From Gymnogyps californianus (Eukaryota > Chordata > Aves > Accipitriformes > Cathartidae): 64,000 nt of DNA. The position numbers and the translations under genes were made by a program. Of the stretch, positions 12,002 through 24,959 are shown in pieces. Position 1 is the first letter of the stretch. Every line of letters starts with the position of its first letter. The stretch lies in contig NC_059479.1 in NCBI RefSeq assembly GCF_018139145.2, forward strand, positions 3,782,001-3,846,000. The letters run 5' to 3'. Under the pieces are notes generated by a model. It worked only from the letters and a program-made list of their open reading frames with translations. It made no database searches and was not told the DNA's origin.

Positions 12002-15000
12002 GTCTACATTTTCCCCCTGTGTTGAAAGCAATGAAAAGGTTTTACTAAACACTTCTTCAGGACAAAATCAATTGATTTCAGAGTGCATAGGTGAGAATCA
12101 GCTTGGACGCGGATACCGTGAAGCGGAGCATAGTTGATGTTACTGTTCTGTGATACTTTCCAAGAGCTTTTAAGGTAGCCTGGAAGTGTGTTTATATAAT
12201 GATTAGATACTACTTTTAAAGTGAAGGGTTTTTTATGTCAAAGCTCAGTAGTGAAAAATGCTTGTGTGCTATCAAGTTGTATCAATCATTTGAAAATGAA
12301 ATAAAGTCTGATTTAAAGCTAGTGCACTGGATTAATCAGCTACTCCCCAGTTGCATTCATTGACCCTGTTCATTTAGGGACTGTAATTAAGAAAAACAGC
12401 AGTGACTTTAAATTTGGCACCTGAATCACAAGGTTAAAGCAGTAAATTTCTAAGTCTGATTGGTGCCAGGTTAGGAGGAGGTATCTCTTTGCTCACTGAT
12501 GAACAGGAGTGCTCAGCTTCTGGCAGAGAAGCAATGAGTGAGGGAGAAAAAGGCAGGCAGAGGCTTATGGAGGATTTTCAGAGTTATTAAGACACTGAAG
12601 ACAGATAATCCTGTCCTTGCAGACTTATAGATACAAAATATTTGAAATAAACAATGCTGCAGATTACAGGTTTTTCATACTTACCTTACTGTAAAAGAAA
12701 AAAATCCTACTAGCTTCTAGTTAAGCAACACAGAAGTTGTCAAGGTTTAAAATTAAAATTAAAAGTCTCACTTTTTTGGAAAACTGCTTTTTGCAGTCAA
12801 AAATTAGAATTTGGGCCCTAATTCTGTCAAAATACCCATGTTTGGGCACTGCTGCCTATCACTGTTGTTGTGAAGTAGATAGACAACTGGAAGTCAAGGG
12901 ACCTCTTGCCACTATAGGATACATTGGTTTGGATGATTCTGTAAGGTCTTTGGGCAAATAATGCTATTTCAAATAAAAATGTGACTTATTTTCAGAGATG
13001 CATAGCACATACAACCCAGCTGATGTTGCAGGTCCTCCGTCTCATTTTATTAAAAGTCAAAAAGGTCCATTAGAGTATGTAGGCTGTTCTTTTGTAACTA
13101 TGGACCATCAAATGTAATCTCCATCACTCAGATATGAAGCTCAAAGAATTATAATTGCGATACACCATTTTAGTCCTTAGGTTTCTAAATTGCATGCCAC
13201 AGGCCGGGAAAAGGAGTGACCCAGCTGCCATCTACGTCCAAAACCATCTTATTAATGCTGGCTGAAGGTTTTCTGAGATCAAGTGTCTTGGTTAGTAACT
13301 AACAGATTAATAACTATAAATTTCGTGTAAATTGTTACTCTCTTCTCCATATGCCACATATTTATTTTATGCATGAGTTATATTCTATAAGCTATTTGAG
13401 GTGTATAATGCTTCTACAGCTCCAGATAGATAAAGTTTTGAAGTGTATGTGAAGAAATAACTTGGTGGTCTAACTAGTGTTAAGCAAGAAGGAAATTGTA
13501 GCTTTAATATTTCTGCCTTGTTTTGAGAGGGATGTGACATGTCAAGTGTATCAGGTATATGAATGATGGGTTTAAAAACATGCCTTCTGAAAGAATATAA
13601 ACCAGCTGGCAGATAAAACTGCCTGTTGGTTTGGGCCGTGCACTGTCATGCAGGGAGCAATTCGTGTTACTCATGTTCCCAGTGCTGCGTTTAGTCCGTA
13701 GGTTGATGCCTCATTTTCCAATCCCTATTTCTGCAACTTAGGCAGAAGACAGAAGATGAAATACTTCAGTATATTGAATTAAGAACAAGAAACTTTCTAG
13801 TAGATTTCCATGTGCTTTCCCGGGATAATATTCCATTCACTGTTAGTGTTTACTGTGTATTTCTTTTCTCTGCAATATAATTCTTGCTTTCGTCTATTCA
13901 TCTGGATGCCAGCTAGAAATTAAAATAAAAAGACTGCACTCTAAATGGATTCCTGAATGCTATTATAAAGCATGGCAGGTTTAACAAACAAGCTCGATAA
14001 AAGTAGTTCCCACTTTGCTTCAATAAATAGAAAGGTTGTTTGTGTCCTTGGTTAGATTGTAGTTGTCCTAGCTTTATTTCTTGCTTATTCTGTTGTACTA
14101 TAGGTGAGTGCAGCTTTTAGCATTTGTATTTTCAGTGTTCTTTAAAATCAAAATGCTTAAATCAACATCTTTTTTTCTATTAAAGAGATGCATTTGATAC
14201 AATCCACAAAAAATGCTCCCAACACGTGGCATTTTTAATTGCTTTACCAATTATGATTTCTCAAGTCTAGCTAATAAATTTCTGCCTAACTGTGCACTTA
14301 TTCAGAATATGGGTAAGATGTAGACACCATTCAGATGTGAAGACCTATTACAAGATTGAAATAGATTTCTAATGCATTTGTCATTCATCTTTGCAGAGTG
14401 TGATTTCAATCAGAAAAAAAAAAATGATGAATGGTTTGACAGTTTCCACCCATATACGCTAAAACATAATATGCTGCTTCTAGTTTTCAGCTATTACAGA
14501 CTTTAACATGCAATGTGACCTTGGTCTGCAAAGCATGTTTGGTTAGCACAAAAACTTAATCATAAGAAGTCATAAGTAGAATCCTTCTTCTTTACTGCCC
14601 TTTTTCTGGGACTTGGAAATTTATTGCTTCTGGGACAGGTAGGATATGAACAATGGGCCAAATAGAGTCCAGGGTTATCTCATCTGTGTGAAAACTGCTG
14701 CTGAAAATCGATGTGACCTCTGCTACACTGTCATCCCAATTCCCACCCTCTGTGTCCTATTTGTCTTTTGGTAGAAGCTTAGATCTGTGTGCTGTCTCTA
14801 TGTGTCTCTCTTGGGCCAGATTATCAAAATGAATCATTGCCTGCATACCTCTTATATTTCTATTTATTTTCCTGGTGTTGACTAGGTCTGATGAAATATG
14901 ATTCTTTTTGCATTTGATCCTCACTGCAGCAAGCAGCACCTAATTTAGCTGTGTCTATCTCTTTAAAGAAGAGTAATACTATTTTGAAACTTCAATCTGC

Positions 15001-17093
15001 TGTACAGTAACATTACAAACCATAGACCATGCAACCTGTCTTCACAGTCAATAGTAATTTTCCTTTTGGCCAATTTAATGTTGTTACTTTCATCTCCAAA
15101 TAGGAGAGATTTCTAGAGATTTTAAAGCAGCTATAGTTCCGTTATGCGTACTTCATGTATTGCTTTCTTTTTCAAATGCTGCTTCTGTTTAGTCTTTTGT
15201 GACTCCATGGCTTATACATTATTTCTGTGTAGCATCATACGCATCAACTCATCAATTTATTTTAAAAACTCTGCCACTGATACAAGATATTTAAATATGA
15301 GAAATGGCGTATCTGAATCAGCGCAAACTCCGTGGTCTGAGTATGTTACCAGAGTTGTTTGGTTTTTTTTTTAAATTGATCATTTAAATTACATGAACAC
15401 AGCTCTAAAATAATAGCTACGAAGATGTGTAGAGGTTCCTGGCTTTTGTTGTTATTAGTCCTGAAGAATCATTATGAAGATGTTCCATTTAATGAACTCA
15501 CACAATGAAAACAAAATACTCCCTAAACAGAGATTTCAAAGAATACTTGAAAAGTGCTAATGCTCCTGGTTCCTTGTCAGTAGGTGTGTTTGAGAAACAC
15601 AGCAAAAAGTGCTTGCTGCTCAATAGATGCTCCTGGAGTGTGTTAACTAGATAATAGTACTGCTGTAGAGACACTGTGGTTTAATTCGTTGTTGTCAGAT
15701 TCTTTCGGAGTTGTTTTTTTTTTTAAATAAGAGAGGTGGGAGAAGGAGGCCTTTTGAATATGGTATGGTCTAATTGTAAATCCTGGCTTTGATATGAGCA
15801 AGACACTTGACAAATGAAACTATCAGGACTGGCTGTGCAGTTGCCCTTAGAAAACACACGCATCATGAACTTATGGTCAATACATTAGTTGTGAGCTTTA
15901 CTAAAACGCAATTGCTGAGAAGATAGTCTTCATCATTTCTGCAAGTGCAGGAACTTATATATAGACTGGATTTCCCTGGAGTATTACACAGAAATTTTTT
16001 TTTTACATTTCAGAGTAAAAGAAACGGACAGAGTTTGGCGTTAAAGACTGCTAGATTTTAATTTTGTGGTTTTCAGTAATTAACTCGATGTTTAAAATGA
16101 ATACATGGGGAAGAAGTACTCATAGGGATCTGAGAGGAGGAGATACATTTACTATCCTAAGATACGTTTAAATTATCCTATTCAAAAATGTGAGTTCGTT
16201 GGTGATAGTACTGATTCATCACAAAATCTAGAGGATTTTTGAAAAATAATTACTACTGTTGTTGTTTCTTTCTGGATACACATTTCTACTGTGTGTGCAC
16301 AGCTTGATCTATAACAACATGATCTATTTGAAGCAACGAGTGAAGGGGAGGCTACCAGGTCCCGATTCTACAGTTTGTAAGAGATGCATCCATCTAGTTC
16401 TGTGCAGTGCATGGCAGGAGCGAGGCCTGTGCTGGAGCGCCCTCTCCTCCCCGGCCGCTCCTGTGACCCCTGGCCACCCAGCTCTCTTTATACCTCCGCT
16501 AGAGATAACTCAGCAAAGCATTTTTGGCTACCGCCTGTGGCTAGAAAGGCTGACAGTAGCAAGGTACTTGTTAAGAAAACCTGTGCTGACGCTTTACTGA
16601 CAACGTGGAGTTGGTGCTAGCTAAGCAGGAGAGGATGACTCAGTGGAGATTATTTACTGCTGAGTATGGGAAAGATAACGTTAAAGGAGTAGAGAGATGT
16701 GATACCTTTCTTGATTAGAATTTTGTCAAGGCTATAGCAAGAAAAAATGGACATCACAGAATGGCAAACATGATAGAACGAAGAAAGGTCATTCAGGTTT
16801 AATGAACTGCGTAATGCTGTTATAATTCTGTAGTATAATTCTGTAGAATTTGAGATACAATAGTCTATACTCTCTTACAGCTGTGTTACAGTCTTCAGTA
16901 TATTTATTATTGTTCTGTACTATTTTGCAAACACCTTAGCAACAATCACAGCTGCCCAAAGACTGAAACAATGTCAATTTTACTAATGTGTTTGTATTTT
17001 GACTTCCAGGTAAACAGAATGCTAGTTTCTATAAATTACATTTACCTATATTTCCAATGCTTTCTGATGTTGCTTTTAAACCTATCTTTACAG
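12002..17093 (+). other. DACH2: DACH2 intron (between CR1 and the 17094 exon)
   Basis: AT-rich intron DNA. I recognise no exon, RNA gene or mobile element in it. The only structured feature is an alternative acceptor close to its 3' end (see 17010-17093). Short open frames, such as those around 16260-16620, have no family resemblance. Confidence 0.75.
17010..17093 (+). other. DACH2: possible in-frame 5' extension of the DACH2 exon (alternative acceptor)
   Basis: An AG at 17008-17009, preceded by a T-rich tract ending in GACTTCCAG, could act as a splice acceptor. Use of it would extend the downstream exon by 84 nt (28 codons). The extension is open and keeps the same phase as the canonical acceptor (one base carried from the previous exon). 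The added peptide (KQNASFYKLHLPIFP and onward) has no family similarity that I know of. It may simply be intron DNA that lacks stops by chance. Confidence 0.3.
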
Positions 17094-17239
17094 AAGAGGT
17101 CCAAATTGCCATTCCAATAATGAAACCAACCTTAGATAAAGTCCAACTGGCTGGACAGGCCTTGCCTCCTGGATTTCCGGCGCCATTTCTTTTTGCTGAT
17201 GGTCTTTCATCAGTAGAAACACTATTAACCAACATTCAG
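17094..17239 (+). CDS. DACH2: DACH2 exon: start of the C-terminal Dachshund domain (DD2)
   Basis: A 146-nt internal coding exon. The acceptor is a T-rich tract ending CTTTACAG (17091-17093) and the donor is CAG|GTAAAT at 17240. The first two bases complete a codon split by the previous intron. The product reads EEVQIAIPIMKPTLDKVQLA, then GQALPPGFPAPFLFADGLSS and VETLLTNIQ. This is the highly conserved entry into the Dachshund C-terminal domain; the LPPGFPAPFLFADGLSSVET block is nearly invariant between DACH1 and DACH2. Dachshund proteins are nuclear co-factors that work with SIX and EYA proteins in muscle, eye and limb development, and the C-terminal domain mediates protein contacts. The exon ends in phase 0. 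DACH2 rather than DACH1 is supported by the IPIMK motif and by the following exons. The preceding exon lies outside the window. Confidence 0.95.
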
Positions 17240-17768
17240 GTAAATTATTCTCTATAGGGCTAGGCTATGTCATGACAGATAAAATATGTTTCTTTTTCAA
17301 TCCCTTTAAGTTTCAGAAACTATTTTGTATCTGCAATTCTAATTTCTTTTATTTAATGTAATGCTTAGGTTTCCACTGTCTGGCATTATCGATCGTGAAA
17401 GGGTTTCATACATTGTCTGTTTGACTTAATAGTTGGCAATAATGGTCATACTAAAATTCACCAGCCTTATTATTCCTCCTTTGCTTCTCCCTGCAGTTGA
17501 CCGAGGTCAGCAGTGATATGGCACTCCGTTTGTAATAAACCACATCAGTAGGATGAATTAGCAAAAGCTATATGGAATGATTCCATGCCACAAAATTGCT
17601 CATATATAACAGTTAGCTACTTCAAATGCCCAGTTGCATTCTGGGTCTATAGGTTCCTGCTTTTAATTTTTCTGTTTTCCTAGAGGGTGTAAAAGAAACA
17701 AGTGGATGAATTTTGTCATTGCTGAAACAAAATGGTATTTTCAGGTCTTACATTTGTGTGTGTTTTAG
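17240..17768 (+). other. DACH2: DACH2 intron, 529 bp
   Basis: A short phase-0 intron running from GTAAAT to a T-rich acceptor (GTGTGTTTTAG). Nothing else is visible in it. Confidence 0.9.
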
Positions 17769-17916
17769 GGCCTACTGAAAGTGGCTGTGGACAATGCGAG
17801 AGTCCAGGAAAAGCAGATACAGCAGGAAAAGAAAGAGTTAAAGATGGAGCTTTGTAGAGAGAGAGAACTAAGAGAGAGCTTGGAAAGGCAACTCACAGCT
17901 GAGCTGCAAAGCAGAG
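17769..17916 (+). CDS. DACH2: DACH2 exon: DD2 helical/charged core
   Basis: A 148-nt exon (49 codons plus one base) between acceptor TTTTAG (17767-17768) and a consensus donor GAG|GTGAGT at 17917. The product starts GLLKVAVDNARVQEKQIQQE, continues KKELKMELCRERELRESLER and ends QLTAELQSR. This is the long, Glu/Lys/Arg-rich helix of the Dachshund C-terminal domain, predicted to form a coiled coil and used in contacts with EYA and other partners. IQQEKKEL and TAELQSR resemble DACH2 more than DACH1 (which has VQLEKTEL and a different end). It joins the upstream exon in phase 0 and passes one base (G) to the next exon, where it makes a GCA codon. There are no internal disruptions. Confidence 0.96.
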
Positions 17917-20900
17917 GTGAGTGAATGAAAAATGGAGTTTAGATATCTATTAAATGTATAACCCTTTGGCATTTCCAGCTGGAGCTATTGAGGACTCGGA
18001 GTTAACTGACATTCATACTTCAGTGTAATGCAGCAGTGGACTAGCACTGGTAATGAAAGATTTAAATTTAATAAAAACAGAATGAAGCACACTTTTCTGT
18101 AAGCAGACAGAACAGTGACTGAAGGATTATTTCCTGGAGGGCAACTGGCCGCAGAGAGTTTTGGCAGGTTCTGTGGAGGAAAGCTGATTCAGTTTCATGG
18201 CTTTCACATGTATTATTACCACTCCGCCTGTGTATTCCCAGCCCGATTTCTTCATTTGACAGCTTTAATTTCTTTTGTTTTCTGCTATTATCCTCCAAGC
18301 ATTGAGAATCAGTCTTCCTCTGAGAAAGATAGTACGTCCGTAATTTGGGTATTTAGGTGATTTTTTTTCATTACCTTACTACTTATGTAGCCCACATTTC
18401 TGTAGTTTAGGTGCTAGTCAGCTAGTTTTTCTTGTAGGTAACTTCAGTGCAACAAAATAGACGGAACTACGAGAAATTGCCTACCCAACTGCAAGATCTG
18501 AAGCAAATAACCCTAGATAATTTTTTTTCCATCAGGAGAGTGAGATACAGTATCACTCCCATATGGGGCCTTCCAAGACAAAACCATGACTGTTTAGAAG
18601 CTTTTGATAATAATAGGCAATTAAATCGGTAAATCTGAATTTTTCGCTGTGATATTGCAAAGAAGGCAGTATTCTTTTTAAAATTCAGATCTGCATCTGA
18701 AGGAGAGGAATAGTACTTTATGTGCCAAAAGCTACTTCTAGATTACATCCATGAAATCAGAAAGATAAAACTAGATAAGACCAAAAATGTAGGTGCCAGG
18801 TACTATCTTCCTGTGCATTTTGAATTGAAATTAGGTGTGTAGAACACAGCTGTCTGCAGCGCCAAGTCTCAGTAAGAGGCAACAAAGAAGGGCACTTCCA
18901 AGTCGAGTTGTGAAGGGACAGTAAACGCTGTTGAAGTTGTTAAATCGCAGTGGGTGTTCAGAAATGTTGCATCACCCCAGTCTAAGGGTGGATGAGACTG
19001 CTGTATTTCTGTAAACCAAAACTTATCTCCCTGTAGGCAGACTATGCACCTCCTCAGTCACATTTAAGTCAACAAAAACCTTAAGCCATTCGCAGACTTT
19101 CTTGGCTTCTGGCTCAAAAGAGAATTTCACCAATAATCAATATCCTCAGAATTGTTTGTCTTTCAGGTCATCGCCACATGCACATCTTTATTATTGTAGA
19201 AGGTCAGAGATAGGCTTTTTCACATGGGTTGCTCAATTTTCCAAAGTTATGTTCTACAGATCACATTTTGACATTCATAATTTATTAAGTCTCTCAGAGA
19301 TTTCCCATGTAATGGTATCCTTTTTTCCCCCCCGACTGGAGCATTCACAAATCCAGAAAGATCTGTAAAAGTCAGTAAGATTTCAGATGAACAAGTGGTC
19401 ACAAAAAGTTATGTAAATACTCTGGATTTTCCCAGAATTTTTCCAGATTTTTTAGTAAATTTTCTAACAATATTTTGTGATTTGAAATTCACAGGTATCT
19501 AATATACAGGAGAAGCAAATAAAAGGGATTGCAAAATACTGCTGGTATAAATTCAACTTTCATTTTAACAGTACTTGTGAGCAATATTTGCCAGAGTGTA
19601 CACACTAGCAAACTTGACTCTAAAATAGATGGTAATTTTAAACGGGCATTTATGTTTTAAGCTGAAATTCTTTTTAGTCTGTTAGTTTTACCTACCTTTT
19701 CTAGTGCCATCACTTCTCCATTTGTTTGATTCCGTAATGAATCCATGGGATTAAGTACTGCTCTGTGGAATGTGACTACACACATGAACTGAAGCAGCAC
19801 AATGCAAAAGCATTCTTCGATCCTCTGCACAAGCTGCGATGGGTTGTAGAAATGTAGCGCTTTCGTATGAGCTGGGGTGTGCTCTACCAGCTCACATGAG
19901 CTGGGGTCATCTTCCAGAGCTTGCTAAAAATGTTCTCCTGCTGCTTCTGAGGAAGTATGTGGGCATCAGCCTCCAGTCCAACTGATCTTCCTCGTGCCAA
20001 TCAGACGTGCCAGCTGATCGCAGATTTCCTGGAACAAGAGCTGCGCCCAGGAGGAGAGTATTTTCTGGCTGCAGGATACACTCAGCAGACGTGTGGTGAT
20101 GGGCCTGTAGAGATCCCACCAAGCAGTTCAGACCAGGGAAGGGAGGTGCAGGTCATACAAGGGAGAGACACAATAGAGTGTTCTTGCAGCACTGGTGAAA
20201 AAACAAGTGTAAGAGCCCGTTAAAGATAGTTTAATAAGGATAATAAGGACAGTCTGTCAGCCAGCAGGAGCACAGGAAGGGTTGTTGTTGGCAGAGGTAG
20301 ACATTTTAGATGTAGTTCTGGCCCAAGTAATGGTAACCTGGTGCTGGTGAAAAATAAGGTTCAATATGGGATTAAGATTCAGGGTTTGAAAAGGAAAAGG
20401 CTTAAAAGGTGCATTTTATTGCTTCAATTTATATAGCTGAGGGAACACAATCATAGCCAATGTCAGCAGTTCCCAATGAAGATATTGATCATCTGGCTAC
20501 AATTAATACTATGCAATTCTCTAGTTATAGTTTTATTTATAGTTGGGTTTAAGACTGAGATTAGTCAGGAATACTTCTATTTTCTGCCAAATCTTACATG
20601 GCTGTACCAATGGCCTGTGGATGATCTTTGTCGAGTCACTGTTTCTGCTTTCCGTCTGTAAAAGAGAGAAGATGAGATGACTGTAAAGTGCGTTGAGATC
20701 TAATGCAAAGCTGTACAGGAGCACTGTATTATTGCATTGTTACCTATTTTAAGTCCAAACAGGCAGCTACTCTACAGCGGTTTATGGAGCGCTTCAGTTA
20801 GAAGGAGAAATGGCTAATGAAGAGAATAAACTTGACTTACGTACCAGTGTTATAAGCTTGTTCTCAACCTGCTTTCTCCCTGGGAGGTTCCCTTTTAATT

Positions 20901-21686
20901 TCTCTCTGAGATTCTCAACATACACCCAGTGCTTTTTTGTTTCTCTCCTTTCTTTGGCTTTCCCGCTTTTTTTTTCTCCCACTAATGATGAAGTGCGAAA
21001 GTACTCATGTTACTCAGTCCATACCCCTTCTCTACCCATGTGATCTTTCGTCTGAGTATGTACCCACTTAACCCAGCTTTTCAGTAGCCTTACACCTGCC
21101 TTCTCTCTTGGGCAGTGGTTTGTATTATTTCAGTTATTCTGCTTCAAAATTAACCCAACTGCTGCTCCATTTTTACCAAAAAAATTACCACCTAATTCCA
21201 TGGAGTTTCACTCTGTACACCATTCGTACTGACGTTTACGATTCTCCGACGCTGCACACAGACAGTTCGCCTGCAGAAATAAATTTCATTTCCTTAGTTT
21301 AAGCCAATGATCTGCTCAGCCAAACTCTGCAGAACCGTAGCTGGAATTTAGTCCAAATTGGTGAAGTCTGTGTAACGTGAACACCAGGCTGGCTGTGAGA
21401 CTCTTAGGTTCTGGTCAGGAGACTTAAATCCATGGGGCTGTTCCAGAGCAAGAATAAGATTTAAGATCTTTAACAAGATCTAAAGCCCTTTCAGATTGTT
21501 CATTGTTTCACTACAGGATATGGCTTGGGGGTTTTTTTGTTTTATATCAGATTCATGCCAGATTTTTTTTTTTTTTCCCTCAAGCTAGAACTGGGCCCTT
21601 GAACATTGAACATAAACTCATTTACTGTCTCCATTATATATTAATTGTGCTTTAACAGCCATTCTTACAATATATTTACATTTCAG
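17917..21686 (+). other. DACH2: DACH2 intron, about 3.8 kb
   Basis: A phase-1 intron from GTGAGT to TTTCAG. It is AT-rich. A GC-richer patch at about 19850-20220 contains a short duplication of GAGCTGGGGT some 40 bases apart; no gene was recognised there. A T-rich acceptor-like site near 18437 would lead into a frame that stops within a few codons, so it is not called an exon. Confidence 0.85.
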
Positions 21687-21830
21687 CAACAATTCAGAAA
21701 CGCTTGAAGAAAGAAAAAAAGGCAAAGAGAAAATTGCAGGAAGCTTTGGAATTTGAATCAAAGAGAAGAGAACAAGTGGAACAGGCGCTTAAACAGGCCA
21801 CATCAGGTGACGGTCTCAGGATGTTAAATG
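21687..21830 (+). CDS. DACH2: DACH2 exon: end of DD2, basic/acidic helix
   Basis: A 144-nt exon from acceptor ATTTCAG (21685-21686) to donor ATG|GTAATG at 21831; it enters and leaves in phase 1. The product reads ATIQKRLKKEKKAKRKLQEA, then LEFESKRREQVEQALKQATS and GDGLRMLN. The KRLKKEKKAKRKLQEALEFE block is one of the most conserved parts of the Dachshund family. It completes the helical C-terminal domain and is rich enough in Lys/Arg to contribute to nuclear localisation. The ending (SGDGLRML) matches the DACH2 pattern (a GLRML motif) rather than DACH1 (SLRVLN). No stop or frameshift is present. Confidence 0.96.
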
Positions 21831-24800
21831 GTAATGTCTTAGTTGGCCTTTTACAGTTAGCTTAAAATGATGTTTAATTGAGTGAAAAAAAGTAAGATGA
21901 TGCACAAAGCAAATTCCAGAGTAAAAAACCACAATCCTTTCCTGAAATAATTAAAAATCTATTTCAGGCCATGTGCTCTGGGTCATGAATTAAAAAAATA
22001 AGTAAGTCTGCAACTAGAGAAACAGACAGAGCAGTTTACACAGACATGACAAGAAATGCTGAATATATTACCAGAGAAATCTGTTACAGTGCCAGCTAAG
22101 ACAATGTGAAATTTGGTTCCTATAAGGTTCTCTGAACTCTTCTCTCCCAGCAGATTCGTTTTTAGAACTGCTGAGCTTCAATTTAAAAGCCGTTTGGCTG
22201 AAGTTTGCTCAGCCTCAGGACCTATTAAGTTTGTTAAATATGTATCAGCTTTCAGAGCTGACTAAGTTTTGAATACTTCCCAAATATTCTTGTGAAACAA
22301 AAGCAATCAGTTAATCTCCTAAACAGGGTGATTATGTCTTGGGTAGTGGGAGGATTTGCCTCTCCTTCTTGATATGGTTCTGGCCAAAGTTTAGAGCTTT
22401 GGTTTGAGTCTTTAAGACTGAACCTAGTTGAGTTTTAATTAATTTCAGGTTCTGTAGCTAAGGTTTAGTCTGTGCATCCCTACCCCGAAGGCTCTGCAGA
22501 GGCTCATGAATCAGAGTTACATTCAGTCTCTGCTGCATTTGTATGTCGTGTAGTCTCTATGTTAACTTTGTGCTGCCTACTTTGGGCACTGCTAGCAACT
22601 GAGCCATCGTAACATCAGCAGACTGCAAAAACTGCCTGAACTGCTGAGTAAAAATAGTGTGTTTAGCTTGTCTTGAGTTCTCGGTTGTGAGGGCTACCCA
22701 AATGGTTTTTTAAAGTTAGGGCAAGCCTGTCTACGTGAACTGCCATCGCAACACTCTGCAATGGACTGCGAGTTGTGATTTATCTAAAGCACCTAAGAGA
22801 TATAAACTCTTTAAGTATGAGAGCAACATCTTTCAGAGGCATTCTCATCTGCTGGGTTTTATAGACCAGCATATCACTGTAACCAGGAACTGGCTGGCTT
22901 TTCTGAGGTACTGACAGTGAAGAGTGGTGATTCAGGCATGGATATACAGCTTGCCGTTGCACCGTGGTAAGGGACAATGACCCGAGAGAGAGTGGGTGGA
23001 CAGAGCCAGCAGAAACCTCTTCCACCGCCTCCACTGGATCAGAAAAATGCCCAGATCGGATCCCACAGACAGAGCCAGCACCTTGAGATGAATGTCAGGA
23101 AAAAACTAAAATCCTGATGTTCTGTAAGGTCATTCACCCAGATTCTGCCATTGCTGGGAAGCACCTGCCGCTCGCACGACAGTTAGGAGTGCTCAGCAGT
23201 TCTGGAAGCCACAAATTAAAGGGTACCAACGTGCCAGCAATGTGATTAACAGATCTTTACATCTGCTGTTGCGGGCCTGGCTGCTAACGTTTTGATTTGC
23301 AGGCACGCTCAGGTAGTCATATATATGTTAGTGCCTGCAAGAAGCTGATATTTACATGCTAATCTGATTGCACATGCAAATCAGGTAGCTCATTAGCATC
23401 TTAATACACAATTTAATTGCAGGTACAATTTTATGACAACAAAATGTGAAGGGCTATCCTGAATATTTTTAATTTAACTCTGACGGTCTGTCTCATTTCA
23501 CAGATGCCGTTATTAGTTACAGATGACTTTGTCATTTTATGTATATACAACATGTACTCTAAAAGGTTTGAAGAGAAAGAACCTTTTTAGATTAATCGAT
23601 CAGTGCCCTGAACTTTCCTTCAAAACAGGAATTTGAATAAGGGAAACCCAATGTCATAGCAGTCACTTGTAATTCTATAAGAAAAAATTGTGTACATGAA
23701 AATATTATTTATTTGATCATATATATTTATAGGGCTATATATGCATACATCACATATATTTCATTTACACATATATTACTAAGATACTACTCTTATTACT
23801 CCTCTATGTATGGACTATACTTTAATGGGTTGCCTTGCTTTGACGTAGAGTTCGGTTAGGCTGTAGGGTGACCAGCGAAATGTCATCTTTGCGATAGATA
23901 CTGACACTCCAACTAAAGTGATCTGCGAAAGCAGCAGTACGGTCATTCTCTATTTGAGAAAGTCCAGAACAGGCTTCTACACAGAAAAACTTCGAAACAG
24001 TATATGCAGCTCCCTTTCAGGTGTGGGTTTTTTCCTTGCTGTAATTTCAAAGTGTGGTATTATAAGGGAAGCAGATGTTTCTCCAGGATTTGAGGTGCCA
24101 TGGATTCAAATCACATACCCTTCATGCTAATCCTTGTTGGCACAAGGTGGATAATGGCATCTGTTATCATAACACCCTGGGGTGGTTGAGCCCCTGCCCC
24201 CACCCGAAGGACTGTGCATACAGAGGTATTATCAATATGAAATTAAATAGTTCAAAAGTGCGTATCATCATGAGACTCTTTCTCAACTTGGGAAAAAGAG
24301 CACAATCCATTTTGGAAAGCTCTTCGCAAAAATCTGGAAATGTTTCACATAATATCACCCAAAACAAAATTACATGTGTGATAACACATGCTTACAACAT
24401 CCTGAGCTGAGTCTTTTAAGTGCAATTTGCACAGTCCTTATCTATAACATGCACTCATGCAAACTGATACACACGTGCGCGCGCAAACGTGTTGACTGGC
24501 ATTGGCTATGTTCTTTAATTCTGTACTGTGCAGGTGTATGGCTAGGAGAGTCAATGTAGTTTAGTATTACCACAGTTTAATTTTTACTTTTATTTTTCAT
24601 ATGTCAGATGCCCTCATTCTCCAAGAGAATTTTACAGGCATATTAATATCATGCGTTGGTTATTATCTGATCATCAGACAAATGTGAAGCATGTTAAAAA
24701 TAATTCACTGTGAGACCAGTAATTTTTGCCCAGTTTGGAAACAATTTACTACTGAAAATTCTGTGAAGACCAAATGTTTTATGCAAGACCATGTAACTTG

Positions 24801-24893
24801 GAGATCACCCTAGTTTGCTATAAATATTTTTCTGAAGATGCATGAGAGAAGGGCAAAGGGGAACGCATTAATCTTCAGTGTCACGTCTTTCAG
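21831..24893 (+). other. DACH2: DACH2 intron, about 3.1 kb
   Basis: A phase-1 intron from GTAATG to GTCTTTCAG. It is AT-rich, with a TA-rich simple stretch at about 23700-23790 and an alternating purine-pyrimidine run (CACGTGCGCGCGCA) near 24472. No exon was recognised inside. Confidence 0.85.
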
Positions 24894-24959
24894 ATGCTGG
24901 AATCCCAGATATGGAAATAGAACACAACGGAACCCAACATGACAGTGCGGCAATGCAAG
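24894..24959 (+). CDS. DACH2: DACH2 exon: acidic linker before the C-terminal tail
   Basis: A 66-nt exon from acceptor CGTCTTTCAG (24892-24893) to donor CAAG|GTGCAG at 24960, phase 1 at both ends. The product, after a split D codon, reads AGIPDMEIEHNGTQHDSAAM then Q. It corresponds to the DACH2 segment that in human is, from memory, close to GIPDIEIENNGTPHDSAAMQ; this is the clearest evidence for DACH2 over DACH1. The donor is weaker than the other DACH2 donors here (GTGCAG instead of GTRAGT). That fits alternative use of the downstream last exons, or intron retention to a TAA at 25009-25011. Confidence 0.95.

Noticed and set aside
18438..18480. Acceptor-like TTTTTCTTGTAG near 18437 as a possible extra DACH2 exon
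   Set aside because: In the required phase the frame reaches TAG after about seven codons, and the peptide is unlike the Dachshund family.
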